Shown: positions 38,110 to 50,812 of the stretch, one piece after another
How positions within the stretch are numbered: position 1 is the stretch's first letter
How the letters are laid out: the number at the start of each line of letters is the position of its first letter
NCBI GenBank assembly: GCA_026745465.1
Contig: JACYXH010000205.1
Coordinates: 1 to 64,000, forward strand
Direction of reading: 5' to 3'
DNA from: Lota lota
Taxonomy: Eukaryota > Chordata > Actinopteri > Gadiformes > Lotidae
Length of the DNA stretch: 64,000 bases
Notes under the pieces: generated by a model
Seen by the model: the letters and a program-made list of their open reading frames with translations, nothing else
Database searches by the model: none
Told to the model about the DNA's origin: nothing
Position numbers and translations under genes: made by a program

Positions 38110-39330
38110 CTAGAAACAGAAAATGGAAGACATCGCAGAGCTTGTTAATGGCACATTCATTTTCATAAAAGAGAGAAGAAAAAAAAGCTTCAAAGATTTT
38201 AACTCTACCGCTAAGGCTTGATAACAAATCAACAGAAATTGTATCATAAAACTCCAGTACGGGAAGTCCTTTATAGCTTTCCGTCGCGGCCAATTCAAGG
38301 ATCAATAAATCACTTCATTATTCTTCTGGTGAACAACGGTTGTCTCATAACTGACACACGCAATCTCACTTTATTAGTTGAATGCGTCCTTATTTGATAA
38401 ATGAAAGTCATTCAGAATTTGAACTCAATGCAACCCAAACTACACTCAATACCCTAAGCCACACTACATGTATTAACAATGGCTGCCTAGAAAATGTGAC
38501 AGCTACAACATGCAATATATATGCACATATGCTCATAATGTGTGTGTGTGAGGTGTATCAAACTTCATCCTCTACCACTAACATCCGCACAAACAAAACA
38601 AAAACAACTTTATTAAGCAGGCTCATCCCTTACACCACCTTTCTACCACCTTTTTGTAATCCCTAATAATACAAAATATAATAACCTTCAAAATATGCCT
38701 AGATTAGCTTCTGACCGATTCGGGGGTATGGGTTACATTAATGCATTAAATCAACAGGCCAAAAAAATTAAGTGCATAAACACGATACATCCGCAGAATC
38801 AGCGAAAATAACAATAACAGCACAATGGTGAGGTCGTCGCGGAGACACAGAACCGCCCGGGGGGAGCGAAAGAGCAGAGCAAGAGTTTCCCGAGATAGCT
38901 TGGAAATTAGTTTTCAACATAATAGATCATCTAGTGTTCTCTACAAGCATGAAACCCTCCCACATTGTGTTTCTGTTCACTTCTTTTCAAACTGCTGGAA
39001 AACAGTACATGACTCAAATGATAAATGCACCAGTAAAGGCTTCCAAAAAAAAATGAAATGCTTTTATGGGAGAAAAAAAAGTAGAGGTCTGAGAAGGTTG
39101 TTTTCCGCCCAAAGGCCAGGGGACTGTTTGCGATTCGATTTAGTAGCAAATGTGTCATGGCTATTTATAAAACTAAGCACTTATGAAATTTGAAAATCAG
39201 CACCGAACATCCCTGTATGAAAGGTATGTTCTTGCTAGTGACAAAGTGTGACATGATGAGAAAGTTTCAAGATTGAAAGGCGTACTTTTAATTTTGTCAT
39301 TGGTGGGGACAGAGAACCAGGCTAGGTCCA

Positions 39331-39359
<29 letters not shown>
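39331..39359 (+). repeat. Poly-G run
   Basis: About 28 consecutive G. Confidence 0.95.
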
Positions 39360-39361
<2 letters not shown>

Positions 39362-39546
39362 GTATTACAGCTGTACTATCAATCACAATGATTACCAGGG
39401 GCAGTTCTGTCACCCCTTAATATTTCTCGGGACATATCCTTAGGATCTATACTTACAAAAAATATTTTACACAAAAAAATGGTATACAATAATGCCAATG
39501 TCATTGCATATCATTGTATGAGTGTATCTGTGAGTGAGAACAGGGG

Positions 39547-39720
39547 AAGGATAGTGTTGTTGCGTAGCATGTCGAGAGTGCTGAGTTCTGAGTTCGATCC
39601 CCAACACCCACTGCTTACCTGTAGGCATCCTTGATCAATATGTTTCACCTTGACTTAACTCCTGAACAACATGTATCTGACTTCACAGTAAGTCGTTTTG
39701 GATTAAAAGTGTCTGCTGAG
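39547..39720 (+). mobile_element. tRNA-derived SINE relic
   Basis: The B-box-like GAGTTCGATCCC (39590-39601) is followed about 90 nt later by the tail AAGTCGTTTTGGATTAAAAG and TGTCTGCTGA. Head and tail show the same architecture as the copy in lmbrd1 intron 2, here on the plus strand (antisense to col19a1). A 28-bp G run lies about 190 nt before it. Confidence 0.7.
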
Positions 39721-42700
39721 GGTCTAAACACAATACATGCGGTGATCAATCAGGCATCCTTGGCCTCTCTCAGCAGGGTTAGGACAGTTCCACATGTCGG
39801 AGGAGCATGCTCAGTTTACAAAACACAGTTTGCCTGCAACATGGCCCACTTGATCTCTGAGGGACCCAGGGGTGAGGGTCCTTGACCTCATGTTTAACTG
39901 AAAAGATCTGTGGGACGCCTACTGCCTGCTTGATACTCTGTGTAAAAATGTTTACAGAGAGCTATGATATGATTCTTTCTTGGGAATTATCAATGAGCAA
40001 ACTGTTATGTAATAAACATCTACAGAAAATAGTATCACGGCATTGATCCGATGGGACGTCATAAAAACAAATTGAGCTATTAAGATGGAAATAGTACCAA
40101 GGTGCCCGTATCATAATGCCTTGTAACAGTTGGCAACTGTATCAGACTAATTTTGCGAGCGCGTATATTGTATCGCTCCGTCTTTAATGGAGTATGTCTT
40201 TAATGGTGTATCTCGAACATTACATCAACGTGTGAGATATCGAAAAACAGTCAAGAATTACCACTCAAAACCAAATTGATGTTTCCTGAGTTAAGTGTGT
40301 CAAATTATTCCATGTAACAGAGGCACAACACAACTTAACAAACTCATAGCAAATAATTTAAGCATCATTCAAGTTAGTGAAATATATATATACAGTATAT
40401 ACAATATTGTTGCTAGCCTTTCAAAGACATTTATGTCATGGTCAAAATACTCACTCAATAGGGGCCTCGCTATGCCTCGTATCACCCTAAGCCATATCAC
40501 ACCTTATAGTATATGCTCTCCTTGAAAACATCAAAGAATTCGCACCCACTGGGTGCTCTTCATACGGACAGGGCCACTGTAGCTTCCCTTCAGCGTGAGA
40601 CAAGCATTTGCATTCAAACAGTGGATCCCTGGACTTGAATGGTGTACATAGAATACAGGCTTTACCATTCACCTACACATACCTCATGAACCATAGTATT
40701 TATTCAGGAGATATATGGGTTTGTTTGTATGTGCCTATGTAAATGTTCATGCATATGTACTGTATACGTATTGTATATGTATATGTATTTATATACTTTA
40801 TTTGCTTGTGGATTTGGTTTTGACATGCCACATCATGTAAATGCCTTTTTATGTTGCATTAGTATCTGTGAAAAGTGTTTTAATAAGCAGTAATACAAGA
40901 CTGACTGACAAGTCTGATATGGATAAATAAACTTCAATTTAATCCCAGTTGATATTACTTAGTTTTTTGCCAATATGTCTGTACATAGCGTAACCATAGT
41001 AGAATGTCATGATGTTAACAACAAGCTTTGCGGTTAAAGCTTTGGTCTAAGACCCAAAGTGATTGTGAGCAACTAATTTGCATATAGTAACATTAACATG
41101 GGCAAATGTACTTGCATGACGTGAGTGGAACTAATTAATATTCTGCGAAACTTTTTTAATAACAAAAACATCTCATTTGTAGAGAAATATAGCAATATAT
41201 TTTCCCCCTGCGGCTATTTAATATCAAACTGCTAACAGTGATAATGAAGAACCAGCTGTTCACTCCTCTTGCCAAATGTCAGATGCAAAATCCTGTGTCA
41301 AACAATGGCTGGAGTTGGATATGAAGCACAATAGCTACACAAGATGTAGTGTCTGGCCATGCAATGCAGTACAAGGTGTGCAGCGATTACCATTACAGCA
41401 CAGGCAAATCCCCTCTTTCAGCTGCAATATGTAATTCAATCCATGACTCGTGTTTACCATCTCAAACAAATGAATCTGCATCATTGTGACCCCTGTGTGC
41501 GATGATATGCATTACATCACTTCAGCTGAAGGCCTTTTGGGTTGGAGGACAGAAAATCGGCATTTAAACTGTGGCAATAATAAAATGAGCAAGCAAGCAA
41601 AATATGTTTTAGTGGCTGTGGAAAGAGAGGGGCTGGAAGAGGCCCCTTACTTCACATGCCCGGTCCCTGCCTTATTTTCCCCAGCTGACGTGCAACATCA
41701 CCTGTCAAAGCGCTCTGATAATTGGATATGAAGGGGCAGCCCGTGGGTGGGTTAGTCTAGAGGGGTGGGGGTACAAGAGCAAAGACCACCCATTTGGCGA
41801 TTGCGGACGGACAGCACAGGGAAACAGAGATCGCAAATCACCTGACTAGAAGATTCCTTCCCTGACCACAGAGAGCAAGCGGTTACTGTATTTACAGTGG
41901 TGTGTGCGCGCGCGTGTGTATGTCCTGTTAAAAACACTAAAAATACCCTGCCCTTCCCAGAGAATGGCCGAGGGTTATGTTTCTCAGAAGCTGACCCCGG
42001 GAATGTAACAATAAACAAACAAATGCACAAATAAGCATTTATTCCTAATGTTATTTCCATTGTTATTGACACCCATGATAAATTCCTCAACCAACTTATT
42101 AACCAGATAGAGATTCCACAGGGTATCTTTAACATAGCACTCCTATAGCTAACTTGAAGCTTTATTATATTTCATGACAATTTAACAGCATGCCAACCTC
42201 GGCTGCATTATTCATGCAGGTGAGGTCTGACATGCAGGCCAGCCAGTGGACTGGGGAATGTGTGTGTATGAGGGTGCTATTTATGCAGTGTCTCCAATAG
42301 TCCTGCCTCATTATACCTACTTATAAGTTACCTGCATGGCTTTTTTACCTTTACGATTTTCCATCTTTTATTTTAAACCAGTGTAATGTATATCAATTCG
42401 GTTTAAATGATTCACCGTGTAACATCTCACCCCACAGTTGGCACCACCTGACCTGCGTTAATCTAGCTGTTGCTCTAGGTGAGCTATCTCCTGTTTTGTT
42501 ATTCCAGTGAACCTGCCATGAAGCTAACTTCTGGTGTTTGTCTTTTTTCAGGATATCCAGCTGTTTAAAAAGAAAAGGCACAGCTGAACGGAGACATACT
42601 GACTTTTAGTGTAGGGCGTTTGGCGCGTGGTTGCATTCCATGCGCTAGTAATCGCGTTTGTGTGTGTTTTTTAATCAAAATTGAAAACAAGGATTCTAGC

Positions 42701-42806
42701 ATTATGGTTGTTGTTTGTTATCCATGGCTGAGAGGAATAACTGAATAGCCGTCTGCATTATGATGAGTTTCCCATACTATGTGCTGAATTATTAAAGCCC
42801 ATAGAG

Positions 42807-43186
42807 TAGGGCTGGGCAATCATTTAATGTTATCGTTTATCGTCTTTTTGGTATTGTATCGTCATGAACTGAAGATATCAACTTATCATTATACCCGGTT
42901 TAATAGTATGAATTAATTACATTGAGAAGATTTTCTCTTACAATGATCAAAAGGTGAGGTTTGAAACGTCTGTCAGAAAGGTAAACTAGTTTTAGTGGGT
43001 TTATTTTGTCATACTTAATATTTCCATTTGCTTTAATGCAATGACCCTCAGTTAGACTGTTTAAGAGGGTATTTTGAATTCATAAGCAGACTGTGATACC
43101 TATATCGATTTATATTATATTATTTCAAGTAAAATCTCTCATAATTATCGTCACAATACATTTTCCCATATCTCCCAGCCGTACTA
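42807..43186. mobile_element. Probable non-autonomous hAT-like inverted-repeat element
   Basis: The left end reads TAGGGCTGGGCAATCA and the right end, reverse-complemented, reads TAGTACGGCTGGGAGATA. These share GGCTGGG near the tips, a terminus seen in many fish hAT-like MITEs. The interior is about 380 bp, AT-rich and without a coding frame. Flanks CATAGAG / TATAGATG could be a degraded 8-bp target duplication. It lies in the intron just 5' (left) of the 43.4-kb exon. Confidence 0.5.
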
Positions 43187-43317
43187 TAGATGGGTGTAAT
43201 ACTTTGATTTGTACATCCTTCAGAAATACTAAACAACTACATGCACATTAGGTACCCATAAACACATCACACACACATGCAGACACACGCAGACAGCCAC
43301 ACACGCACACGACTCAC

Positions 43318-43417
43318 TCTGTTGGCTTAATAAGTGGGATGCTTCCCAATCGAAAGGATGTTCTGTCCTCTGCCACAGTCCCTTTTCGTAGTAGAAACGT
43401 TTCTGTGAGGTCAAACC
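43318..43417 (-). CDS. col19a1: col19a1 exon: start of TSPN domain
   Basis: The acceptor is ctttccgcag and the donor ACAGA|GTGAGT, length 100 nt. It encodes (G)FDLTETFLLRKGTVAEDRTS followed by FRLGSIPLIKPT. This is the GFDL...FRLG strand pattern that opens TSPN domains in FACIT collagens (human COL19A1: GFDLGDSFSLRR...FKLG). Two cysteines that I recall in the human segment (CESDKTC) are absent here, both replaced. The outgoing split codon is GA|A (Glu). Confidence 0.9.
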
Positions 43418-43509
43418 CTGCGGAAAGAGACACATACAGCTGATGTGAAATAGCCTATGTGTTGACACTGAATGAAACTCTCTTGTGCTGTCTCAAAAGA
43501 TGGCTGTAC

Positions 43510-43584
43510 CTGTTATGGCCAGGGGACGATCTAAACTATCAGAGAAGCGACGTTCCTCAACGTGCAGGGCTGGACAAGTCTCAT
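43510..43584 (-). CDS. col19a1: col19a1 exon: N-terminus of the mature chain
   Basis: The acceptor is atccag and the donor ACAG|GTACAG. The 75-nt exon (2 + 24 codons + 1) gives (D)ETCPALHVEERRFSDSLDRP and a few more residues. It aligns with the human EESCP segment that precedes the TSPN domain. The Cys in ETCP is the first conserved cysteine of the chain. Phases fit both neighbours: incoming split codon GAT (Asp), outgoing G|GG (Gly). Confidence 0.88.
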
Positions 43585-43809
43585 CTGGATGAAGGAAAAG
43601 TATGGTTATTAATAAGTATTGGTCAAAAGGTTAAAAAAACTGGCAAAATCGTCCAGAAAAATAAAAGAAACAAGAAACCTAATTAATGTTGAATATTAAA
43701 AGATTGTTTTACTTTATTTCCAATGCATAACATTTGTTTGTTTGGATTTGGTTTTATGCATTTATATGTGGGAATGTGCACACATTTGTATATGCGTGCA
43801 TTCGTGTGT

Positions 43810-43853
43810 GCCTGTATGTGTGTGTGTGTGTCAGCTGATGTTCCAGCTTTATG

Positions 43854-43899
<46 letters not shown>

Positions 43900-43945
43900 T
43901 GTATGAGTGTGTGTGTGTGTGTGTGTGTTTGTGTGTATGGGTGTG
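43810..43945. repeat. (TG)n interrupted microsatellite
   Basis: TG arrays with TA and TTTG interruptions, in the col19a1 intron before the exon at 43510-43584. Confidence 0.95.
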
Positions 43946-44611
43946 TGAGTTGTTCTGTGTGTAGGGAGTATTAAATGTTAAGGTTTGCATGCATAAAGAG
44001 TGAAGATATAGTGAGAGGGGATTGTCTTCTCTAAGATAATATAGCTGTGAAGGGTGGATTTTCTTTTCATGGCAAATGTATCCTTAAGCCATAAACACCT
44101 TTGAGATGATATTGGAATAATATGAATCCATAATGTTGTCCTAGGATTATAATGTTAGCAGTTCTTTTTTTTACATTTGCTGGCTCTGCAATATAGATAT
44201 ACGATGGTCACAGTAAGCAAATGCATAGGGACTGAAACGGTTTGCTATTACACTTCACAGAAAATAACTGTCACAAAAAGGGGATATTTTTCTTTCTACA
44301 GACTCGTCTCGAGTCTAGAGACAGTTCTTATGGTTGAAGAACAACACCACACAATAACTGAAAAGGACATTTCAGTTGAAGTATGCGGTAGCAATATGTA
44401 GCTAGAGCCCATTGCATTGTGACAAAGTAGTTTTATGAAAATGGACGAATTATATAAACACAGCTCGACATTGCTTGCTGTAGCTATCCTTTTATGAATC
44501 GGGAAGAAAACAAACCCCCATTGCTGTACAGATGATACACACTAAGGAGATATCATAGGAGACAAAACAAAAACACAAATCATTTCATAGGTAGATTCAT
44601 GACCAGCGTTC

Positions 44612-44613
<2 letters not shown>

Positions 44614-44710
<97 letters not shown>

Positions 44711-44741
44711 TGTGTGTCTGTGTGTCTGTGTGTCTGTCTGT
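44614..44741. repeat. (TG)n microsatellite with (TGTC) end
   Basis: About 48 TG units followed by TGTGTC and TGTC units, ending 42 nt from the signal-peptide exon donor. Confidence 0.97.
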
Positions 44742-44782
44742 TGTTAAGAAAACAATGTTGGCAGCAAGCCTCCACAACTTAC

Positions 44783-44870
44783 CAGCTTTTTCATTCACTG
44801 CCATGCCAAAAGTGCAGCAAACTAAATTTACAATCCAAAGAAAAGCAGTCCATCTCCGCAGGTTACTCAT
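44783..44870 (-). CDS. col19a1: col19a1 exon with start codon and signal peptide
   Basis: The ATG at 44870 opens 29 codons plus one base. The product begins MSNLRRWTAFLWIVNLVCC, a basic start followed by a hydrophobic core: a secretion signal likely cleaved near residues 22-25. A good acceptor (ttgctttcag) lies at 44910-44911, so the exon probably starts at 44909 with 39 nt of 5'UTR, and another untranslated exon lies upstream. The start context is favourable (A at -3). The donor GCTG|GTAAGT is at 44782. The split codon G|AT gives Asp at the junction with the next exon. An in-frame ATG at 45011 would add 47 residues only if the intron were retained; I prefer 44870. A (CA)n array begins about 70 nt into the following intron. 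Confidence 0.88.
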
Positions 44871-46599
44871 TTCTGTCCAGACACTAAAGCGCAAACTCCA
44901 CTTGAACACCTGAAAGCAAATAATGACAGTGAAATAGTTTGGGCCAAGTAAAAAAAGAAGAAAAACAGACAACTCCTCAAAGTTTAATCTGCGTTTGTAG
45001 TCCGACTCCATGCAGCGCTGTCTACATTTACTGTGTAAATTGTCTCCGGCTATTATACAGTTTTAGTAACAGTCTTTGATGAACTGTAAAATTGTCACCA
45101 TGAAAGGCTTTTCATGAAAGGCTTCTGTAGACGATGTACATCTGTGTGTGCAAGTCTGCTGGTAAAAAGAACTGGAAATGCTTGTGAGTGTCAATTATAA
45201 TAAGAAGATGGTATGTTTTGATGCTGTAGCTAAAAGGCATCCATAGTACAATATGGATCCTGACAGTTCCCCTAACATCATTATCAACGTCTTTTGTGTT
45301 TGTGTTTCTGTGACTTTGGTTTGTTGTGTGTTTACTTGGAACAGCACAAGTTTTGAAGTAGCTTTTAGAGCTTGTTATTTATCTTTATGTGCTAAGGCTG
45401 ATAACCTAACAACAGTCAGCTAGTTGTATTTTATTAATATCAATGTTCTAACTTTCATCAGTTTATCAGAATATCGATACCACTATGAAAGAACATTAAT
45501 TTTATGAATCACTTAAATCACTTCAAATAATGTTGTTCTATAAGATGGCTTACTGTAGTTTGTCTTTAACGAAGACATTGTGGCACACCTTCACTCTCAA
45601 CTAAGTGATACAGTGTTTGTGACATGTAGCTGCTTCATCATGTCCCTAATTTCTAACCTTAACCCCCTCTTCACTCTGAGATGACCCTACAGTGTTAGCT
45701 CTATTCTGACTAATTCAAAATATTCCATGTGACAAAACAGGTATCGAAGGCTTCATGGACATGAGGTCACCACATGCCTTTCACTTTGCGATGACACCAT
45801 TTGGAGTCATGCCAAATCTTAGAGCTAGCATGTAGCCTGTTACTGTATAGGCCTATTCAATATCCAACATGCTTCAGCATCACATGAAAGAAATGCTGAA
45901 TCTCATTACAAACAATCCATTACTTATTATATACTGTATACATTAGTCTACTTTTAATCCATTAGGCTGACTACTAGCTACAGAAGAAAAGAATGTATCT
46001 GAATAAACTATTGAAAAATAAATATATATAGAGCAAATACTGGCCTAAAGTATCTGATACAGCATCTGCATATCTTACAGACGTCAGAAAACATCCCAAA
46101 CCATTATTTATTTCCAATTATTCTGCTTATTTGAGCTTTGTGTGACATAGCTTTATTAAGTGGGCCTCGTTCAAAACAAACAGATTAGAAATCCATGCCA
46201 TAAAATGATAAGGGGAAAAAAAGAAAAATGCACCGTTTAAAAGTTTTGTCCTACAACCGTGTTTATTGAAGTTAGTTAGTCTGCTGGATATTTTCTAAGT
46301 CTGCTACTTAATTGCAGACACAAATGCTGACCAATGTAGGCAAAAGCCAATACGCCTACACCATGCATTATGTTTTGTAGACAATCTGAGAAAAACACCA
46401 TCTACCGCCCAACCACCTCCTCTGTATCTTGTTGGGACCCTGAGTCACTTATGCTGTCTTGTCTCATTTATTTAGTTATATGAATTCCTAATGCATAAAG
46501 CATCGTTTTCTCTCATTTCACACTTAACATTTATGAAGAAGACCGGGTTGCTTATGTGTTCATCACCCAATCCTTTTAAGGCACCAATCACGTTTTGCA

Positions 46600-46785
46600 G
46601 ACTACTGTAAGGAAGCCATGCAACACGGCACTACACGTTCAGTCATATGGCGCGTTTAAAACATAACATGCGATGTGTCCCGCTCACAGTTAAGTTAGAG
46701 ATCTCCAACAAAAGCTCTCAATGTACTTTCGTGCTAGGAATCAAACCATGCACACGTCCCGCTTAAACGTTTAACCATGGGGGTA
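46600..46785 (-). mobile_element. Possible SINE relic
   Basis: On the minus strand GGTTTGATTCCTAGCAC is a near B box (GGTTTGATTCC), preceded by GGTTAAACGTTTAAGCGGG, which could be a worn A-box half. No recognisable 3' tail is seen. Confidence 0.35.
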
Positions 46786-48953
46786 AACATGTATATGATC
46801 ACCCAATAGCTTCGATTTCAAATTCAATATAAACGAATTAATGCGCAATAATTGATATCAATAAACTAGGCTACTTACGATTGGTGCGATTTTCTTTCAC
46901 TCTCTAAAGCAAAAACAAGTCAATCAAAGAGGAAAACATAATCCAGATATGATTACTATCAGCCCGGAACGTGATTCTGAGACTTGGAAATAAAAGTCAG
47001 AGTGGGATCGCTTGCTAGATCGCGGTCCTTATTAGTCGCCCAGTGACCCTCCCACTCTGTCACTCTACTACCATGCCCTCAAGTCTTTGGCAAACAGCAG
47101 ACACTCAAGCATGTAATCAAATGAACCATTCAGATGGTCTTCGTCCCTTTGTGTAGTAGTACTAGACGCGTCATCATAAACTTTGATGTATGATCCACAT
47201 TGTTCCAGGATGTTATATAAAGTTGACAATGTCCCTCTAATCAAAAAAAAAAATCGATATTTGAATAAGGCTTTATTCATCTCAGTATGAATGCGTTTTG
47301 TCTATTGAGAAACTATTGGGAAAATTGCTAGTACACGCATATCCCAAGATATACCTGCCTATTAACCCCTTAAAATTAGTTGAAAAGCATATAATATCCC
47401 TGTATAAAAAATGGCTCAAAATAGCCGTTATCAACCTCCTGTTAAAACAGCCGTTATTAACTACCTTGTGAGGTGCTATGAACACAGGTACCTTCTCCAC
47501 TGTGTTATGACTGAAACGGGGCACCAACAACAGTGCCTTGCTCAAAAGACCACAAAAACAGGTGCTGAGGATCCACACTCAAGGCTGTTTAGACAGATGC
47601 CTGTATGTCTTCTGCCAACAGACCCACCCACCAACACACAGATGCACACACACAGACACACACATACATGCATACATGCACACACACATACTGGGCCTAT
47701 CAACACAGACACAGCAACAACAACAAAAAATAGAGCAATAAACAAAATAACAAAAGGAAGGAAAACACAACACTAAGCTCCATAAGTCCATCTCAATGTA
47801 TAGTATATCTGCATTCAAATTCTTACAGTATGTATAATAATCAAATTACTTTTGACCATGCTGAGACCTTGGTGTGATCGCACGTTTACTGGTCTTTCAT
47901 ATCAGAGAACATCTCCCAAAGACTTATCTCCTTCCTCTAATGGCCTTGGCTCACTTCCATTGATTCCATATCATTATCTTAACTATCCTTCTTGTCCCAC
48001 TCCCAATCTAAAGGGCAAGCAGGACAAGGAAGGGGTTGTAATGGGATCCGTGGCTGCCAGATAATGTCCGGCACAACATTTGACGTGGCAACACGGTTGC
48101 ATCTGAAACATATCATTTTAACATCTTAGGTTTGGTCCGTGGCCACGGAAGAGTCCGGAGAAACTTGAGATGCTTTCAAAGTCATTTGGGACAGCTGACA
48201 CATTTGGTAGCAGTGTGATGGCACACATATTTTTTTTGCAATCTCTGCTACTTTTCAGCTCTGATGACAGTGATTTTCTCTGTGTCCAGAGCTGTCTGGT
48301 GACCAACATACTTTAAAGCCTTTTGCTTTCTATTTTCAAAACCTAAATGCCAATGGGTTATTTCCACACTTGTCACTCTTGTGAAAATGGAATGCATTTG
48401 TTTTTGTCATGTGTCATTGTTTATGAGACTGTTCACGGCAAAATGACTTAATGACTTAAAATGACCCCAGTCTAGACTGTTGGTGTTTGGCTACATATGA
48501 TTATTGTTCCACTCTAGACATTGAAGATAATTTGGCAGTTGTGACAGAATTCCATAAGTGACAAGCCCCTTGTAATGATCAATAACCAGGGTTGGTTTAC
48601 TGCCAGCAATTCTAAAATCCTTTTCTTTTTTACTTTCTATTTTTAACTTTAAACAAGCCTCATGAACTGTTCATGCTTTTTGGTGTGAGGTACTTCATTA
48701 CTTGTATTAAACGGAACCATACTACCTAAAATCTATCAACATGTTTTAATGCAATGCTTTTTGAAGATGAACTTCGACCATTTGAAGGGAGGGAAATACT
48801 GTGATTAATGTTGGTTTATCATTAATCATTGGTTTGTGATAAATGTAATAATTAAGATTCATAGATTTTCCACCATTAACGAAATCTTATAAAAATCTAT
48901 AGCAAAGGTAAAAATGTACATGGGGCAGCTGTTCTATTCTTTGTATTATGGCG

Positions 48954-48956
<3 letters not shown>

Positions 48957-49008
<52 letters not shown>
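48957..49008. repeat. (GA)n microsatellite
   Basis: About 24 GA units in the intergenic region. Confidence 0.97.
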
Positions 49009-49011
<3 letters not shown>

Positions 49012-50460
49012 TTTGTGTGTGTGCATACCTCAGTAAACAGTGTTTTAACATTGAACTAAGCGTGTATCCCACATTGACCATAGTCTGTTAAGTGCTCTAT
49101 GCATGGCCTTTCATTTTGTCATTAAAATCACCATTGTTCAAAGGGATCAAATGGACAACACCTGCTCTTTTTACCTTTGAAACTGACATATGAAGAAGCA
49201 CATGGTAAACAGCCTCGGATGACAAAGCTAGCTCAAATACCAAGGCAAACATTATCATTGAATAGTACATTTAATGTACTAATTTCCCAGCTGGGTATTC
49301 AGGCTGCTAATACAGACAAGACATAAAAGAAATAGAAAGGCACAATATAAGCAGTTTGGCCTGAAGCTGTTTCTACTGTGCTTGAAATAAAAACCACATA
49401 ACAATAGCCTAAGCCATTTAATCCCTAAGCAATTTAGGTTCAGCCCTAAAGTTACTTTCTCTTGCTTTGAACTGAGTCCATGCAGTTCTTAAGATATTAG
49501 ATCATGTTTTCTTAGTGATTTGTTCAAACAGTTGTCACAGTATCAGTATAAAAGTTTGCAAATTAATTATACCTCCATCATCAATTATTATCTCTATCCT
49601 CTATTATATTCGTCTATTCTTTTAAAAAGTACAAGACTACACAAGAATACCTCCACCAGATGCTGTTTGCCATCTTGATGGAATATAGAAGAATAAAGAA
49701 CATTTTGTACCAGGACGTAGAAGGAGACAATAGTGTCAGTATTCATGTTGGAATTTATGGGGACTAAAGGCTGTGTGTATCTTATGATCAGCACCACCAA
49801 GTGAAGAAAAAAGCAAACATTTCCATTAGTGTGTGACTTGTATCACAGTGACCATCTTAACATAGTGGACAGGATTGTTCCGAAGTCCATCACTTTAGAA
49901 GTCACGTCTTCTGCTGAATTAGAGAAAGTTTGAACCGTATACAAGTTTTTATTTTCTTTAATGGAGAGCAAGAAAAGTGAGAGGAGGAAAATCTGTTACA
50001 GCAATATCAAGGTTGTTTCAAAGTCAAAATAAATCTCAATAATGTCAGAGACATTTTGTAGGACTGCCCACTATGATATTTAATAACTATCCTCTAAACG
50101 GTTGTTCAATGTGGGCCAAGAACAAATTCAATTCAAGAAATAAGCTTGGCATGTTTATTAAGTAGAAACCAATGGTAGTAACACATTATCTCTTTCATAG
50201 CCACGTAGTCGCAAGCATTCTTAAGAAAGGCATACCCATCTCCACAAAAATAGAAAATAGGAGAACAAGATAGTTACAGTTAAGTTATAGTGTAGTTCAA
50301 TACCACAACATATGGGTTAGAGATATGGGATGTAAAATACCTGGAAATAGTTGTGACTCCAAATTCCTCCCCTCGGCCCCAATAAAGTGCAACCCAATAG
50401 TCAAACTTAAATGACACCCTTATATATATGTGCCATATATATTTGCCTGTAATGTCTGAG

Positions 50461-50522
<62 letters not shown>
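50461..50522. repeat. (TA)n microsatellite
   Basis: About 30 TA units in the intergenic region. Confidence 0.97.
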
Positions 50523-50525
<3 letters not shown>

Positions 50526-50781
50526 AGTAATATATGTATGCCAGTTCATGTGTCAACCACTGAGAATGAAGCCTTGGCATTGGTTCTGTGTGCTTTCACA
50601 GTTTTTCAATTTTTTGGACATGGTTGTGTCAATCTCACTATATAAGATATTCGGTTGTATGCTTGGTGAAAGGTTGCCTTTCCCCTATTCTTGGATCCAG
50701 CAGTCGTGTGATTTGTGAGACTACCTTTCACCAGGTAGCCTCATTTTCTGCTGGTGTAGCCGGTTGCTGTCCACGGTACTG

Positions 50782-50787
<6 letters not shown>

Positions 50788-50811
<24 letters not shown>
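50788..50811. repeat. Poly-C run
   Basis: About 24 consecutive C in the intergenic region, the only long mononucleotide G/C run right of 40 kb. Confidence 0.95.
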
Positions 50812-50812
<1 letters not shown>

